A stretch of DNA of 64,000 nucleotides from Chamaea fasciata (GCA_029207755.1 JARCOQ010000008.1:26587021-26651020), one strand, 5' to 3'; positions 1-12,058 are shown, counted from the first letter of the stretch. Numbers and translations: made by a program. Notes: generated by a model from the sequence alone, not told the origin.

Positions 1-949
1 GAGATAGCTTAATTGTAACCCCCAAAAACCTGACTGTGCATCAGGCAACCACCCTGAGAACAAAAGGGATGCCAATATAGACAGAGAGCTGTTTCATCAA
101 ATGAAAACTGCCTCAGGAGGAAGTGACCATAAGCAGTTGTCTCAGACTTATAATTTTTTTTTTTCTTTTTTAATTGTCTTCTGCTTGAGTGCAGCAAAAT
201 TTTTAGAATTGGCTTGCTAGAGTTGGGAGACTGATGGCTAAAGTTGGCAAAAAAGGTAATTGTAAACTAGCCCAACGCTGAGGCTTTGGGAGAAGCAAAA
301 ATCATTTGCCTGCAGTCATATTTGGTGATCACTTCCAGTCACGGCAAGAGGAAAGAGGCATTTGTGAAATAACCCTCAATTTTATCTGCTCTGAAGGGCC
401 AGGGGCACACCTGGATGAGCCAGTCTGGCACTTGGTGTGGTCTCCACCACGGAGACTCCTGTGAGCTGCCTCTCACGTAGTCCTTTGGTGTCTCCTGCTT
501 CCATGGGAGGTGAGGGAGGTTTGCCCCACTAGTCAGCTGTGCTTCACGGCTCTACTCAGCTCCCAGTGTGTTGAACTCCTGCCCTGTGGCTCCGGGAGTG
601 GCTCTGGCCATGTGGCCAACACCTGCTTTTGCAGTCCTTCCTTCTCCCAGCATTTCACAACACTTGGACTTCTTTTTCTCCTCACCTTCCTCCGTCACAG
701 CTGTCAGAGCTTCAAACTGGGAACAAGTTGCTAAAGGTGGTAAAGATGAACAGAGAGAGTAAGCAAGCACTCACTGGTGTTTCTGGAGGGGTGGACGTTG
801 GAAAGCGTCATAAAAGATTCTCCCCATCTGTGAGGAGTAAGGAGAGAAGCTGGGTGACATTTTAGGACTTTGGGGCCTGGTGACATAAGGTAAGGTGTGC
901 GGCAAGCAAGGGGCACACAAAGTTCCCCCAGTGGTATATTATTGTCTGG
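1..949. other. Non-coding stretch
   Basis: No gene seen. A T-rich run lies at 154-171. Short frames on both strands around 510-865 overlap each other and translate into nothing recognisable. Confidence 0.7.
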
Positions 950-1280
950 GGCTTTCCTTGGCTGGAATTTAACCTGAGGAACAGAAGGCCGGGCGTCTCA
1001 AAGAGCCCTCAGCAAACCTCCGCAGTGCTATAGTGCTGGCAGCCACAAGGCCACGGGAGATGCGCAGAGCTGGGAAGCAGTGGTCCGGGACACCCATCCC
1101 TGGTATCAGTCCAGACAAGCCCTGGGTTGCCCAGCCTGCCTTGTTTGGCAGAAAAGCACGGCGTGCATCCAGGATTCCTGAGCATCCGACCGAGGCCCGA
1201 GGGCAGCCGAGCACTGAGGCCTCACACCGAGAGCACGGCTCAGACACTCCTCACTCCACGACAGCCCCCCACCGAGGAGG
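950..1280. promoter_or_regulatory. CpG-rich patch
   Basis: About 16 CpG steps fall in 320 bases at roughly 60% GC, while the surrounding kilobases are AT-rich and nearly devoid of CpG. Clusters include GGCCGGGCGTC, GCACGGCGTGC and GACCGAGGCCCGAGG. Frames on both strands are open for 60-93 codons here only because stop codons are rare in GC-rich DNA. It could be a small orphan CpG island, a distal promoter, or an unrecognised GC-rich insertion. No TATA box or start codon context stands out. Confidence 0.45.
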
Positions 1281-1914
1281 GGGGAAGAGCTTGTTTGGGC
1301 AAGAACTAAGCTAAGGACCTTAAGATTTGTCATGTTAAATTCCAGCCCTTTGAAGTAGTTCAGAGCTGTCAGTGTCAACTGTATTATTTTGGATTTTAAC
1401 TTCCTGAGGAATCGGACAAAACCCCTAAGAATTCTTTGTGAAAACGTTCAGCCCAAGGAGTTGTAATTCCTTCGCATTTTTCTCTGTGGAAATCTTTTGG
1501 GAACTGCTTAAATACAGAAGGCTGATTGCTGCATATCTTGAATTTCAGACAAATCATGAGATGTTAAAATTGGGACTCAGTGTGATAATGATGACTCTGC
1601 CCACTTGGTTCACTATAGGCTTCAAGTACTGTAGTTATTCACTCAGCATTAAAAGAAAAGAAGCTTTCTCCCCCGCTACTTTCTAGAAAGCAGGGAAATG
1701 AAACCTAACCAGCTTGAAACCATTCAGAGTAAAATGCAAAATGATGATTTTGGGAGCAAGTGGGTATGTACAGTGGATAAAGTGCAGGAAATTAAGAACC
1801 AAGTGCAGAAATGTACATTAATTGAAGGCCACAGTAAAAAATGTTGCAATGTAGCAAGTTTAGAAAAATTAAAAGCTGTTTAAAATGAAAGGAAAATTTC
1901 TCTTTTAATTATTA

Positions 1915-1953
1915 TTTCACACATACATATGTGCGTGTGTGTGTATGTGAAAT
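1915..1953. repeat. TG/CA repeat with self-complementary ends
   Basis: CA-type and TG-type dinucleotides face each other (TTTCACACATACAT, then GTGTGTGTATGTGAAA). The tract is both a short microsatellite and an imperfect inverted repeat. Its ends, TTTCACA and TGTGAAA, pair exactly. Confidence 0.8.
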
Positions 1954-2045
1954 GCCAGCAGTAGTGAAAGGGGTAGACAAGTTACTTTTGTCAGAAGAAT
2001 GAGGTAAAAAGAAAAAAAGCATTTAAAATACAGTCAGAGTATATA

Positions 2046-2070
2046 ATTAATCAGAACTACTCTGATTAAT
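2046..2070. repeat. Inverted repeat, 10-bp perfect arms
   Basis: ATTAATCAGA and TCTGATTAAT are exact reverse complements around a five-base loop. The arms contain the homeodomain-type word ATTAAT. Confidence 0.88.
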
Positions 2071-3583
2071 AATTATTGCTATTGTAGTTATTATTGATAA
2101 ATGTTAGCAGTAGACTTCAACGACTGAGCTCCTAAGAATTCAGATTAACTGAAATGTATCTAATTTGCCTGCATGTAGCTATAGCTACTTTTATTAACCA
2201 ATATTTCTTCTCTAATACTGCTGGTTAACATTGCTCTCTTGCTCCACGTAATATGAATAGATTCTGTTCTACTTAAAAATACTGAAGAACCATGAATCTA
2301 TTCTTGCCTCACTCCTGGGATTTCTGTTGACTTCAGTGAAGTTAATTTTCTCTCCATCCCTATCTTTGAAACACGGGGTAACCAGGCCTCCTGAGTTCAT
2401 AGGGGACAATCCTTATTGCTGGCTCTGGTAGAAAAAATGGGAATATATTGCAGGGAAACCCCTCAGAAAGCACCTCTGATGAGTGGGATTAAAGGATCAG
2501 ACAATACAATGAGATTGAAGTAGGGCAATGAGCTCAAGCACAAGGAGGATGGGTAGTATGTAGGTATTTTTCTGGCATATTTCAGTCTTGCAGATGAATG
2601 TTCAGTGAATAAGTAAATAGCTTTCCAAAAGGAGAGAGGATAACCTTTGAGTAGGAAGTGGGAGATATGTCCATTTCTGCCTGCTTACCAGGTAGGACTA
2701 CAACACAAAATCTGTCCTGGACAGAGGAATTTCATTTTTCTGAAGAAACCCCTCATGCAGTTTTGAGAATGAAGTACAAACATGTCCTTCAGAAGTGGCC
2801 CACTTTAATTTGCAGTATAACTCTACCATGGGACAAAGGGCAGAGTTAAGGGGAGGGTGACATATTTTTATGGCCTTTGCCCATTTCCTTTCTGTATTCA
2901 CTCCTGGCCCAGCTGTAGATTGGGCTCACAGCAAGTGTACGGTGGTGCCCGGATCACCCTCCCTGTAGCTGGGTAACTCAACCAGGCGCAGTTCATGCAG
3001 CCAGCACGATCTCCACCAGGGTGAATGTGAGCAATCTTGCTTGAGTACGGCCTGAGGATTGGTCCAGTTTGGGTGTGGCCTTCATGAAGAAAAGAGATGA
3101 GACCAGGGCCCACAAGCTGAGAACTGGGCTGTCTCAAGGCTTCTCCCAGGTTTTCTCTGTACTTTAGCCACTGACACAAACATAAAGCTTTACACAAGTG
3201 TGGGCTCCAGAGTAGTCTGAAACATTAAACACAGGACTTATTCCCACTGCCAGCACTTTATTCAAGGAAAGGCTTTAGACTGTCAAAGGTTTAATTTAAG
3301 GGTGATTTTTTTCGTAAGTAAATAACAAAAGAAATCTACCTCCCCTGCTAACTGAGTAATCAATATGTAAGATAAGTTGAAAAGGTATTTTCAGATGGCC
3401 AGTTATTCTCAGTGCTGTGATTCTGCATGGATTGTATATTATCTCGGCCAGAGACAACATTTTCCTTTATGCTATAGTTAAATCAACTCTGAGGTGTGAA
3501 ATGAAACAAGACAAAATCTATCACATTTCTCTCAAACTTTAACAAATCTGTTTTCATTCTCAGAGAGGAAAACAATCTCTTTT

Positions 3584-3598
3584 AAAAAAAAAAAAAAA
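3584..3598. repeat. Poly-A tract, 15 A
   Basis: A simple A homopolymer in AT-rich non-coding sequence. Confidence 0.9.
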
Positions 3599-3639
3599 GA
3601 AACCATTCTAGGTCAGAACCACTGCTGTTTCTAATTACT

Positions 3640-3702
3640 TGTTTTGTCATGTTCCTAATCTACAGATGAGGAAGCGAAGTGGTACCTAGTAACTAATATT
3701 CC
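3640..3702 (-). repeat. Possible short MIR-like remnant
   Basis: The plus-strand word CTACAGATGAGGAAGCGAAG resembles the reversed MIR block 'TTACAGATGAGGAAACTGAG'. The following TACCTAGTAACTAAT is a weak echo of 'GGTTAAGTAACTTG'. Only about 60 bases are involved and the evidence is thin. Confidence 0.33.
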
Positions 3703-4219
3703 TTCATTATCCACATATAAACTACATTATTTCATAGCTATCTCTGTATATTTTTGTGCATTTTGTTTACACTTTCAGATAAGTGCAAATGGGTAAAGTC
3801 AAAATGAAGACATCTTTATTTTACCTTTATGCCAACATCCAGCTGCAAGATGTAAAAGAATCCTGCATTTTGTCCACTGTGGGTTTCTTTCCCAGAATTT
3901 ATTTCTTCTTGGTTTGGCTATAGAGAAGATAAACTTCCCATTAAACTGAAAATCAGTTGGCTTTGACCTGTTTGTGCTTAAAGTTCTTTGCATTGCTGTC
4001 CTAAGGAGTCTTCTTCCTACTTGAGTCAAATATAAGTTTGCTCCCAGTGTAGTTTTTTCAAATTGCCTGTTGCCAAATTTTATGATACCAAAAAGAAAGC
4101 AAATCTCTTGTCAGTCTCTACTTGACACCAAAACAGATTTTTGTTGGCAATCAGTGATCTCAAACAAGAAAAACACTTGCTTCCTGCAGACAGAGCCTAC
4201 AGCTATTACAGACAATTCA
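3703..4219. other. Non-coding stretch
   Basis: AT-rich DNA before the old CR1 fragment; I see nothing specific in it. Confidence 0.7.
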
Positions 4220-4410
4220 ATTTAGAATCTCCATTAATGACTTATCTAACTAATTCTTGAATGTGTGTAGCAATGGTGTCTTGACCACATCCCTTGAAAG
4301 TGACTCCAGATACCCAATTCTTTCTTCTAAGAACATTATTCTCCTCCTCTGTTGCAAGTTCTGATCTGATTTCCTCCACTTGATCTAATTTCATTCTGCC
4401 TGTAGAATTG
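4220..4410 (-). repeat. Ancient CR1/L3-like LINE fragment
   Basis: In reverse orientation the segment follows the 3' part of old sauropsid CR1/L3-type LINEs. The plus-strand words CTTGAATGTGTGTAGCAATG, CCACATCCCTTGAAAGTG, ACTCCAGATACCCAATTC and TTGCAAGTTCTGATCTG fall in the order expected for the 'TCTAGTGATGG / CCACCACATCCCTTGG / TTCCAG.. / TTGCA' consensus blocks. Divergence is high, so the boundaries are approximate. The call rests on remembered consensus order and not on an alignment; an unrelated chance resemblance remains possible. Confidence 0.5.
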
Positions 4411-5300
4411 TCATTTACAGAAAATACATATTTTCAGATCTAAAGATGAGATGAAATACTATAACAATCTTAATGTATGCAATTCTTTGTAACATATATT
4501 ATTACTTATTTTGGCTTCCACTCTTTTACTAAAACAACTTATTGACTGATGAGGTGTAAGTTCAGGAACTAATGATATATTTTGAACTGTATTCTTCTGA
4601 ATGAAGAATTGTTTTAAGTTGCAAAACAAGATAAAAAATGGAAATAATGCTACAGCTATGAGATTCCATAATGACTTTAAATGTAGTGAAATTGTAAATG
4701 CTTCTTTTTCAAGCATGTGAAATTTTGGTTGTTCCATTCCTAAATTTCATAACCCTTCCTTTGGTTTCTACCATTAAGTGCTGTATGGCAGGAAGATAAA
4801 TAGTTGCAAGAAATAGCAAATCTGAAACACCACCCATTCTTCGTATGCACCCTAAGTGTTCTTTTTCTTCAACAGTGGAAAGCTAACAGCCCATTTATCT
4901 TTGAAGACAATCCTATTATTTATACATTATTTATCAAGTCTTCACTGTATTTTGAAATACAGGGATGTTTAGCGCTTCACAGTGCTTGAAGTACACAAGG
5001 GAAAATTAATACAGAAGCAACTTCAATGCATAACTAATTCTTCCTAGAATAAAAAAATTCTATTTGCATCCATCATACAATATGGTCCAGTTTTGGTTTG
5101 GTTTGCTTGATTCAGATAACAAGAGGAGGAGTAACGGGATAACTTTTCAGATTCTTCCTCCAAAAGAGAAAGCAATAGGATCTGGAACTTTTGCTAAAAG
5201 GTTTATGTATATCAATCATCTGTTCCTATTTCTCACTGCCTAACTGTGCAATGACTTCCCATTTAGTGGAGGCCTAACAGCTTCTGAAAAAAGAAAATAA

Positions 5301-5321
5301 CATGGTTAGTACATAACCATG
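5301..5321. repeat. Inverted repeat, 8-bp arms
   Basis: CATGGTTA and TAACCATG pair exactly across GTACA. Confidence 0.82.
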
Positions 5322-5362
5322 GTTTTACTCCCCTCTGAACCGTACTGTAATAATCAATGTAT

Positions 5363-5400
5363 AGGTAATGAATCGGTCATAACAGGTAATGAATGAGTCA
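5363..5400. repeat. 17-bp direct repeat at 21-bp period
   Basis: AGGTAATGAATCGGTCA (5363-5379) recurs as AGGTAATGAATGAGTCA (5384-5400) with two mismatches. It looks like a small slippage duplication. Confidence 0.82.
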
Positions 5401-6244
5401 AGCCTTCAGCTGTGGTGGGAGAAAACCCACAAGTTATACACTGGTAGAAGAGGGCATCAAAACAGGGAAAGGAACTTCCATTCCAGTGCATAAAAGCAAA
5501 CCAGCAGCTGGTGGACCAGTTTAGTCAGTTTATGTCAGATGATGATCTGCTTGAACAGAGACAAGATCTGCATCAAAGACTGCACTTAACAAAGCTAACC
5601 ATGTTGCTTCTTCTCATAAACTTGTAGTAATATCAGCTGACTTGAAGCTGTAAAGGCACATCGTGGTTCTTCATATTTTTTTGGAAACAAGACCAAAAAA
5701 GGGGGGGAAACATAAGAGTGATAATGATATTCAGTCTAGATTTTTGCAGACAAGTCTCTCATCCCACAGGAAAAGAATTTAGGAAAGTGTAAGACAGAAA
5801 TAAGGCCCCAATCACCTTAGCTATAATAACCTGTATATGTTAATCAGAGAAATAAAACAAGGGCAACCACAGCTGCTACAGCTGCCATCTAAACCTCATT
5901 ACTGTGCTATAATATCACCTGGAGCAACTTGTTTATTTCAGCTCTACAGCCAGGGCTAACACTGGGGAACTAATCAAGGACTTCTAAACCTAACTGCCTA
6001 TCTCTGTGGCTGCAGTAATATCTATAAATATGATAGTACTCAACTAGTACCTCTGTGAATTGCAGGATAACATCTATTATACCCTGACCAATAATAGTTC
6101 ACACAGGATTATGGGGAGTTATAGCCAGTGCACTGCTCTCTGGTCTAGTTTACCCAGAATTACTATAACAAAGCAAGCAGAATTTAGGAAACCTGGATTC
6201 TCACTGTTTTGCATTCTTACTGCATTTTTTATTCAAGGAATTCA

Positions 6245-6425
6245 AAGTGTACACTGCTTAACTAATTCAACCTTATAATGCCCCTGAGGTGCAGGCAAAC
6301 AAGTTTGGGTAAATTTTACAGGTGTAGAAACAAAATCTAATATTTTTTACCAAAGAAGTTAGTTACAGTCTTTTGCAAGTAAAATCTGGCTCAGAGGGGG
6401 ATAGGAGATGGAACCTACAAATACA
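6245..6425 (-). repeat. MIR-like SINE fragment, reverse
   Basis: Plus-strand words appear in the order of a reversed MIR: GCTTAACTAATTCAACC, ATGCCCCTGAGGTGCAGG, AAATTTTACAGGTGTAGAAAC, TTTTGCAAGTAAAATCTGGC and GATGGAACCTAC. They correspond to 'TTAACTCATTTAATCC / CCCTATGAGGTAGG / CCATTTTACAGATGAGGAAAC / CTTGCCCAAGGTCAC / GAACCCAGG'. Both CORE and head appear to be represented, though diverged, so this is one of the longer MIR-type fossils in the window. Confidence 0.55.
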
Positions 6426-7659
6426 TTTCAGCACTCATTGACTTTGGGAGAATCTGGACAATTTACACCAGCTGTGTATATAACCTTCCAAATCCCTGCC
6501 ACTTATTGTCAAAAGCCATGCAACAACCTCTTCTTAACAAGTAAAAAAGTGGAAAGTCTAGCAAGCTATTTTCTGTACTTGTGTTAGAGGAAAGTGTTGG
6601 CAGAATCAGCTTGTTCCTGTAGATTCGTTCTTTGGAGCAAAATGGTCAGAGAAGTAGTTAAGTTCTCACTTTTTTCCCTTGCCAAAAGCAAATGCATCAT
6701 AGAGCACCTGAGTTTCCTGAGAATGACTAAATTTGTCTTTTTTATCGTGCAGCTGAGATATGGTGTGACGTATTTTACTGCAGAAGCAAGTGAGGTACCA
6801 GCATTTTTTCTTTATTCTCCTCCAAATAGCTGATGTATGGTACAAACATCCATGTCACAGGACTGAAAGGAACATGTGCCATTGCTTTACCCTTTGAAAG
6901 TATTGTGCCTGCACAGGTTAAAGGAGTCAAACAAAAAAGACAAAGGGAGCTGCTTTATGTAATGAAAGATTCCAATAAATATATTAGGCAAAAATATTTT
7001 TTTGAATGGATCCCATCTCATTCTCTAAGATAATATTGTAACCTGCAGTGCGGAGGGGCTCTGTCAGTTGAAAAGACAATATTAAATAGAGTGAAATACT
7101 AAGACCTTTTTCCTTCAGTAATAAAAAGAAAAAGCAAGTTTCAACTTTTCTGAGCCCTTTGGGTACATCAGCATGTGTCCTTTTGGGGGATTCTTTGCAA
7201 CATGTCATTGTATAGAACAGAAAATTGAGGGGCTGTCATTTTCCTCACAAACACATCATTTTACTGGGGGGAAATAGAGAACCTGGATGTAGCACTGTGG
7301 AGAAGCTTTCTTGTGTATTAGTGTCTAACCTCACAAACCCTTAGTGGCTCACAAAACTTTAAAGATGACAGTTCAGGAAAATGATTCCTGCCTGGTACAG
7401 TATACTGAGAGAAAATCTGTAAGAACATTTGGTTTTACAAGCCAGGGATCTCTATTAAAGCTGTCTTTGAAAGTGAGCAGGTATCTTGATATTTTTTAAT
7501 TTTATTATCCTTTTTTTGGTAAACCCTGTCCTATTTCAATCTGAGCATGTAGACCAGGAGAGGCAGTAGGAAGCTGAAAAATAGTATAGCACTGCCAAGC
7601 CGTCATCAGATGACCTTCAGTGTACATTCCCATTTTTCAATATACACTGCTATACTGAG

Positions 7660-7698
7660 AAAAAAAATTAAAAATAAAAATAAAAAAATAAAAAAAAA
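7660..7698. repeat. A-rich low-complexity tract
   Basis: About 39 bases of A are broken only by single or double T, in AAAAATAAAAATAAAA style. No retroposon body is recognised upstream. Confidence 0.88.
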
Positions 7699-8748
7699 GC
7701 AAAACCAACCTGCTTTTACCTTCTCTTTCTCCAGTGGGTACCATCCTCTCTTTTAAGTGAGGAGCCTGGATAGACTCATTTATCCATCTCCACACTCCAT
7801 TCTATTTTTCCCACACCAGATAAAATTTAGTCTTCAACACAGCATAAGCACTAGTGGCTTGTGGAGGGTTAAATCCTCTCCAAACCCGTAGGTAATGTGT
7901 GACTAGACAAATACCTCATGTTTGTTGAAGTGAAACATTATTCTGCAGCTTCTCAAAGTCATGGGTGATTTTCTACACTGTCAATCTAAGCTGGGCTTTA
8001 ATATGATAAAGAGCTCTGAAACTGCACTCCTATCACAGGTTGAACACACTATCAAAATCATTTTGATCCACTTCTCCTATCTCATAAACAGCTGGCATTT
8101 GGCATGGCTGAGTGGATGGAGACATTTCTGAACTGACTTTAATGACCTCGTAGTACATCTGCAATAGATGAAACTTAGCAGTTAATCATGATTGAAGCTG
8201 GCACCTGAAACAAAATTCTCACCTCAGCTTTGTGCTATGGTTGCAGCAATATCTTCTAGAGATACAATTTGGAAGCATTTCTGCCCTAACCTCAAAGGAG
8301 TACTAATGCCATAAAATAATTGCTTTGAAATAAATGGAAATTTTACAAATTTTACTATTTTACAAATAGTCTGTGCTGTATTTGGGTAGTTCAGGTTCAC
8401 TGTTCCTATTAGTGTTTTCCTGAGAAGCTCAACTTCGAGCTCCACAGGTGGCCTTTCTCCTAGTATTTTTCTTGGATTTTGATTGTATCAGAGAGATCAA
8501 ATTACATTAATTGAAGGTAACTCAGCAGCTGAGCCATTTCGTTAGGCTGGCATCACTACAAAGGGCCAGGGACACAGAGGGCTGATGGCACTTTGTGCCA
8601 CTTATTTTGTCTTTTGACCTGAAATACAGTGAATTTTCTGGGTAATTTTTGTTTTCTAAATGCATTTATTTTTGTAAACAGATTTTAGAATATTCCTTCA
8701 AATTACACTGTTTTGAACAATGTGCCAAATTAAAGGCAAAGTCATGAC

Positions 8749-8780
<32 letters not shown>

Positions 8781-8783
8781 TAA
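8749..8783. repeat. TA dinucleotide repeat
   Basis: Eleven consecutive TA units are followed by an imperfect CACATATACATA tail. It is a simple microsatellite. Confidence 0.95.
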
Positions 8784-9397
8784 TTTCAGAAATTAGATCT
8801 CATAGTTGCTTTACTTGATATTAAATCTGTCATACTAGCAGATCTTTCTTAACATTTTTCATGTGCAGTTGTCCATCTTCAACTTGGGAAGCAGTAGTCT
8901 ATCCTTATTGCTATGATAACCTCTACTAATATACACTCTACATTGCCCAAACTGATGAACACTTCATAAATGTTCATAGCACATTCTGAATATAACAGAC
9001 ATAAAATCACTCCATCTTTGTTGGAGACGTCTCTGTCAGTTACCATAATCATTTACCACTTTTCAAAACTTTGTTCAGAAATATCCTTTGCAATTTTAAG
9101 ACTTGCGATTACCATTATCTCAACTTGTGAATTTGTTTTGGCTCCTTTACAGACATTTTGAAATATCAGGATCATACTCTGCCAGTAAAGAAAACTTATC
9201 ACATAAACATATTTTCAACTTATTCACTCTACTGGACTCATGTTGCACGGGGGAAAGAAAGTACATTGTTTTCATTGTAATTTTAACCTCTTTTCCTATT
9301 TTTTTTTCTGAAAATGCAATATACCCTCAAAGTAGTTCATGACATTTTGAAAAATACCAAATATTTCATGATGGCATTAAAAAACATTCTTTTAAAC

Positions 9398-9415
9398 GGG
9401 GGGGGGGGTGGGGGG
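9398..9415. repeat. G homopolymer tract (G11-T-G6)
   Basis: Eleven G, one T and six G follow one another. This is unusual in such AT-rich surroundings and could form a G-quadruplex on the plus strand. Confidence 0.92.
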
Positions 9416-9728
9416 AAGAACCACAAGAACTTGAGGGATGGGTAATCCTTCACAGTGAAAAAAGACTTTAAAACTTCAATCTAGTTATTTGAGAAAAGGA
9501 AAAACAGTAACCTGACAAATTATGCTTTCATTGCCAGAAAATACTGAATACCTAAAAGGCTTTTATGTTAATGGAGGAAAACATAAGACTAACTCATAGC
9601 TGGAAGCAGAAATGAGAGAAATTCACATGGGAAAGAGGTACATTTTATAATAGTAAGACCAAATAACTTCTGTAAGGACCAAGGCATTTGCCTCCCAATG
9701 TCTCCACATCAGACCTGTGTGCCTTGCT

Positions 9729-9760
9729 GGTTTGTTTGGTTTGTTTGGTTTTTTTGTTTT
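9729..9760. repeat. TTTGG/TTTGT simple repeat
   Basis: Three tandem TTTGTTTGG-like units are followed by a T-rich run. Simple sequence of no coding value. Confidence 0.85.
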
Positions 9761-11125
9761 ACCTTTGGTACCTACTAATTATGCTTCAATCCCACATAAT
9801 TGAGCTCAACACAGATGCCCCCAAATCCAAGCTAACAGCCTGTCATAGAACCACTGAAATGACCACGTTTTCTCTTTTTTATTTACATTCTGTGAAGATG
9901 ACAATTTGACTAGAATGTTTTCCTTTTAGGGAATTTAGGCCACATGAAAGCATCATAAATACAGTCAAGTGCCTAAACCTGGAAAAAGCTGCAGGAACAA
10001 AGTTTGGCAGTAGTGGAGTCAGACCAATGGAGCGAGACAAGCAGGAAGGACGACTTTGCCATCCAGAACCGCAAACTGGGAAAGCTTTAACTGGCATTGC
10101 TGAGATCAAAGAATTAGTAAGTGTCTGGCAGCCTTTGGTTCTCATGGCAGAACCTGATGGATGCTTTCCCAAAGAGCACTTGTTCTTAGAGCTGTACTTT
10201 CTTCCTTCATAATTAGACCATATTTTTGTGGGGTTTTTTCTTTCTGTCATGCAAACGTTCATTTATGAAAATATGAAAAGGAGGTAAAGCGATGACAATA
10301 AAAGAGCTTTCATGCCTTGTTCTGGGCATTCTGAAAAAGAGCCCTGGGCACTCTGAATCTTTGAAGAATCACCAGTAACATGGCAGAAGGACAAAGAGAA
10401 ACTACCAGTATCTGAACTGTTGATTACACTAGCAGCAATTGCTTTTATGTTTTGTTGATATAATGGTTTCCATTTGCCTCTCAGACACCCACAAAAACAA
10501 TTACAATTAAGTTTAGAAGATGGATTTTTTTTCACTCTTAGATGGGAGTGGGTCTGGAGTCAGATATTGCTCAAGTCATGCTTTCTGGGAAATTTTGCTT
10601 TCTCTGTTCCCCTTGTGGATAACATGTAAGTACCTGGCATTCAGGTGCAGGGAAAAGCAAGAAAAGTAAAATTCTGGGTATCAGGCTCAGAAAAGCGGCA
10701 GGCAGTGCGGAAAAAGCTAGATCTTCCTACAAAGGATCAAACACTTCCAAGCAAAAGTAGAGAGGAAAATTACTTTGTGAAAGAGGAAAACAGATTTTCT
10801 GGCTGCAGAAATAGCGAAAAATGGACAACAACATGCACAAGTTTCCTTTGAAAAAGCCACTTCCTAGTCAAAGCAGAAAAAAAATCATAAAATGTGTTTG
10901 AAAGAAGACCTTCAACATCATCTCAGCTGCCAAAAGCTATCCATAGTTCATCAGCAAGGAAACAAAACAAAGGGACACTTCCCTCCCTAGTGTTAGCTGA
11001 TGGGAGAAGTTACCAATCTGCTTTTATCAGACACTCAATTTGTGCAAGTAACAGCAGAGATCTATGTGGTGGATGGAAAGTTTCTTGATTGATGGCAGCT
11101 TGCTGTCGTTATTCAGCTTGCTTTA

Positions 11126-11161
11126 AAAATACATGTGTATATATATACATATACTTACATA

Positions 11162-11193
<32 letters not shown>

Positions 11194-11194
11194 C

Positions 11195-11226
<32 letters not shown>

Positions 11227-11231
11227 ATGTG
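11126..11231. repeat. Compound TA/TG microsatellite
   Basis: Two long TG arrays (about 11162-11188 and 11202-11228) are separated by TATATGCATATATA and preceded by a TA-rich leader. The whole tract alternates purine and pyrimidine for about 100 bases. This is the longest dinucleotide array in the window, is expected to be length-polymorphic and can adopt Z-DNA under supercoiling. Confidence 0.95.
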
Positions 11232-11409
11232 GGATGAGTAACAAGATCCAGTTAAAGAACATTACCAGCTGACAAATCAGGGACTCACAAATAGCCTGTT
11301 TCAGTACAAAGTTTGCGTGTTCAGAAATATTCACACAGATTTGAAAGATGCAATTTCAAGTGTCCGACAGAGTTTTCCTGTGAGAGCTTGGGTAAATGCC
11401 AAGAGAAGA

Positions 11410-11510
11410 ATTTGGCTGCCTAACCAGGCCTCTAGTGCCATTTCAGATGCAGGCAAGAATAGCTTTGGGTGCCTAAAATGAAGTTAGACCTCTATTTCTG
11501 TATGCCTCCT
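11410..11510. repeat. Possible old amniote repeat (TAGGCACCCAA type)
   Basis: Read in reverse, this stretch contains ATAGAGGTCTAACTTCA, TTTTAGGCACCCAAAGC and GGTTAGGCAGCCAAATT. They echo the 'TTTAGGTGCCTAACTTTAGGCACCCAAG' wording of the same old amniote repeat type seen near 54.05 kb. The match is partial and the family name is not certain. Confidence 0.35.
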
Positions 11511-12058
11511 CATTTAACTCTGCTTCAGCACTACATTGCTCTGACATCTACCAAGTTTTCTCACCAGCAACTCCCAAAAATCACCATAGTATGTGATACC
11601 ATTCAGCCATGATAGTGCTGTAGGGCCCTTCAGGCACATTAACCTCTTTATGCATATGAATTCCTTTACTTTAAATCCTTTACTCTCTTTTTCATTTTTT
11701 TTTCTACAGGATAACCCGTCTGTCAAATAAATTGCTGATGTATACAGGAAAATCAGATTTTAATCTGCTGATCATGAATTGTTCACGAGCAGGTGACGTA
11801 GTAGAGATCAGAGGTTTGCTCTGAATTTCCTGTTGCCAAATCACATGGGATCAGATTTGTTTAAAAGAAGGAAAAAGATGGGGAAAGCAAGGGGGAAAAA
11901 ACTTCATCATTTCAAAGAGAAAACTGATCTCTAGAGCCAGATCTTTTTTTCATGTTCACATTATCAGGGTACCCACAAAAGTATGACGGGATGGAGTTAT
12001 ACATTTAAATTCCTTTTAAAGCAACATTCAGTTTCCATTTATTTATCATGACACAGAG

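Larger units (their letters stand above)
1281..3639. other. Non-coding stretch
   Basis: AT-rich DNA with the TG/CA hairpin at 1.9 kb, the inverted repeat at 2.05 kb and the A15 tract. At 2311-2345 the words TTGACTTCAGTG and AAGTTAATTTTC faintly echo an old amniote repeat ('TTGACTTCAATGG'). No gene seen. Confidence 0.7.
4411..6244. other. Non-coding stretch
   Basis: AT-rich DNA with one POU octamer word (ATTTGCAT, 5062-5069), the hairpin at 5.3 kb and the short direct repeat at 5.36 kb. No gene or sizeable repeat is recognised. Confidence 0.7.
6426..9929. other. Non-coding stretch
   Basis: Simple repeats only (A-rich tract, TA array, G tract, TTTGG units). A minus-strand frame at 8224-8445 ends at a TGA beside a splice-donor-like GTGAG, and its product is unrecognised. 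Nothing else stands out. Confidence 0.65.

Noticed and set aside
8224..8445. 73-codon minus frame ending beside a GTGAG donor-like site
   Set aside because: The frame ends at TGA just before the donor-like GT, so the site would not extend it. The product is unrecognised.
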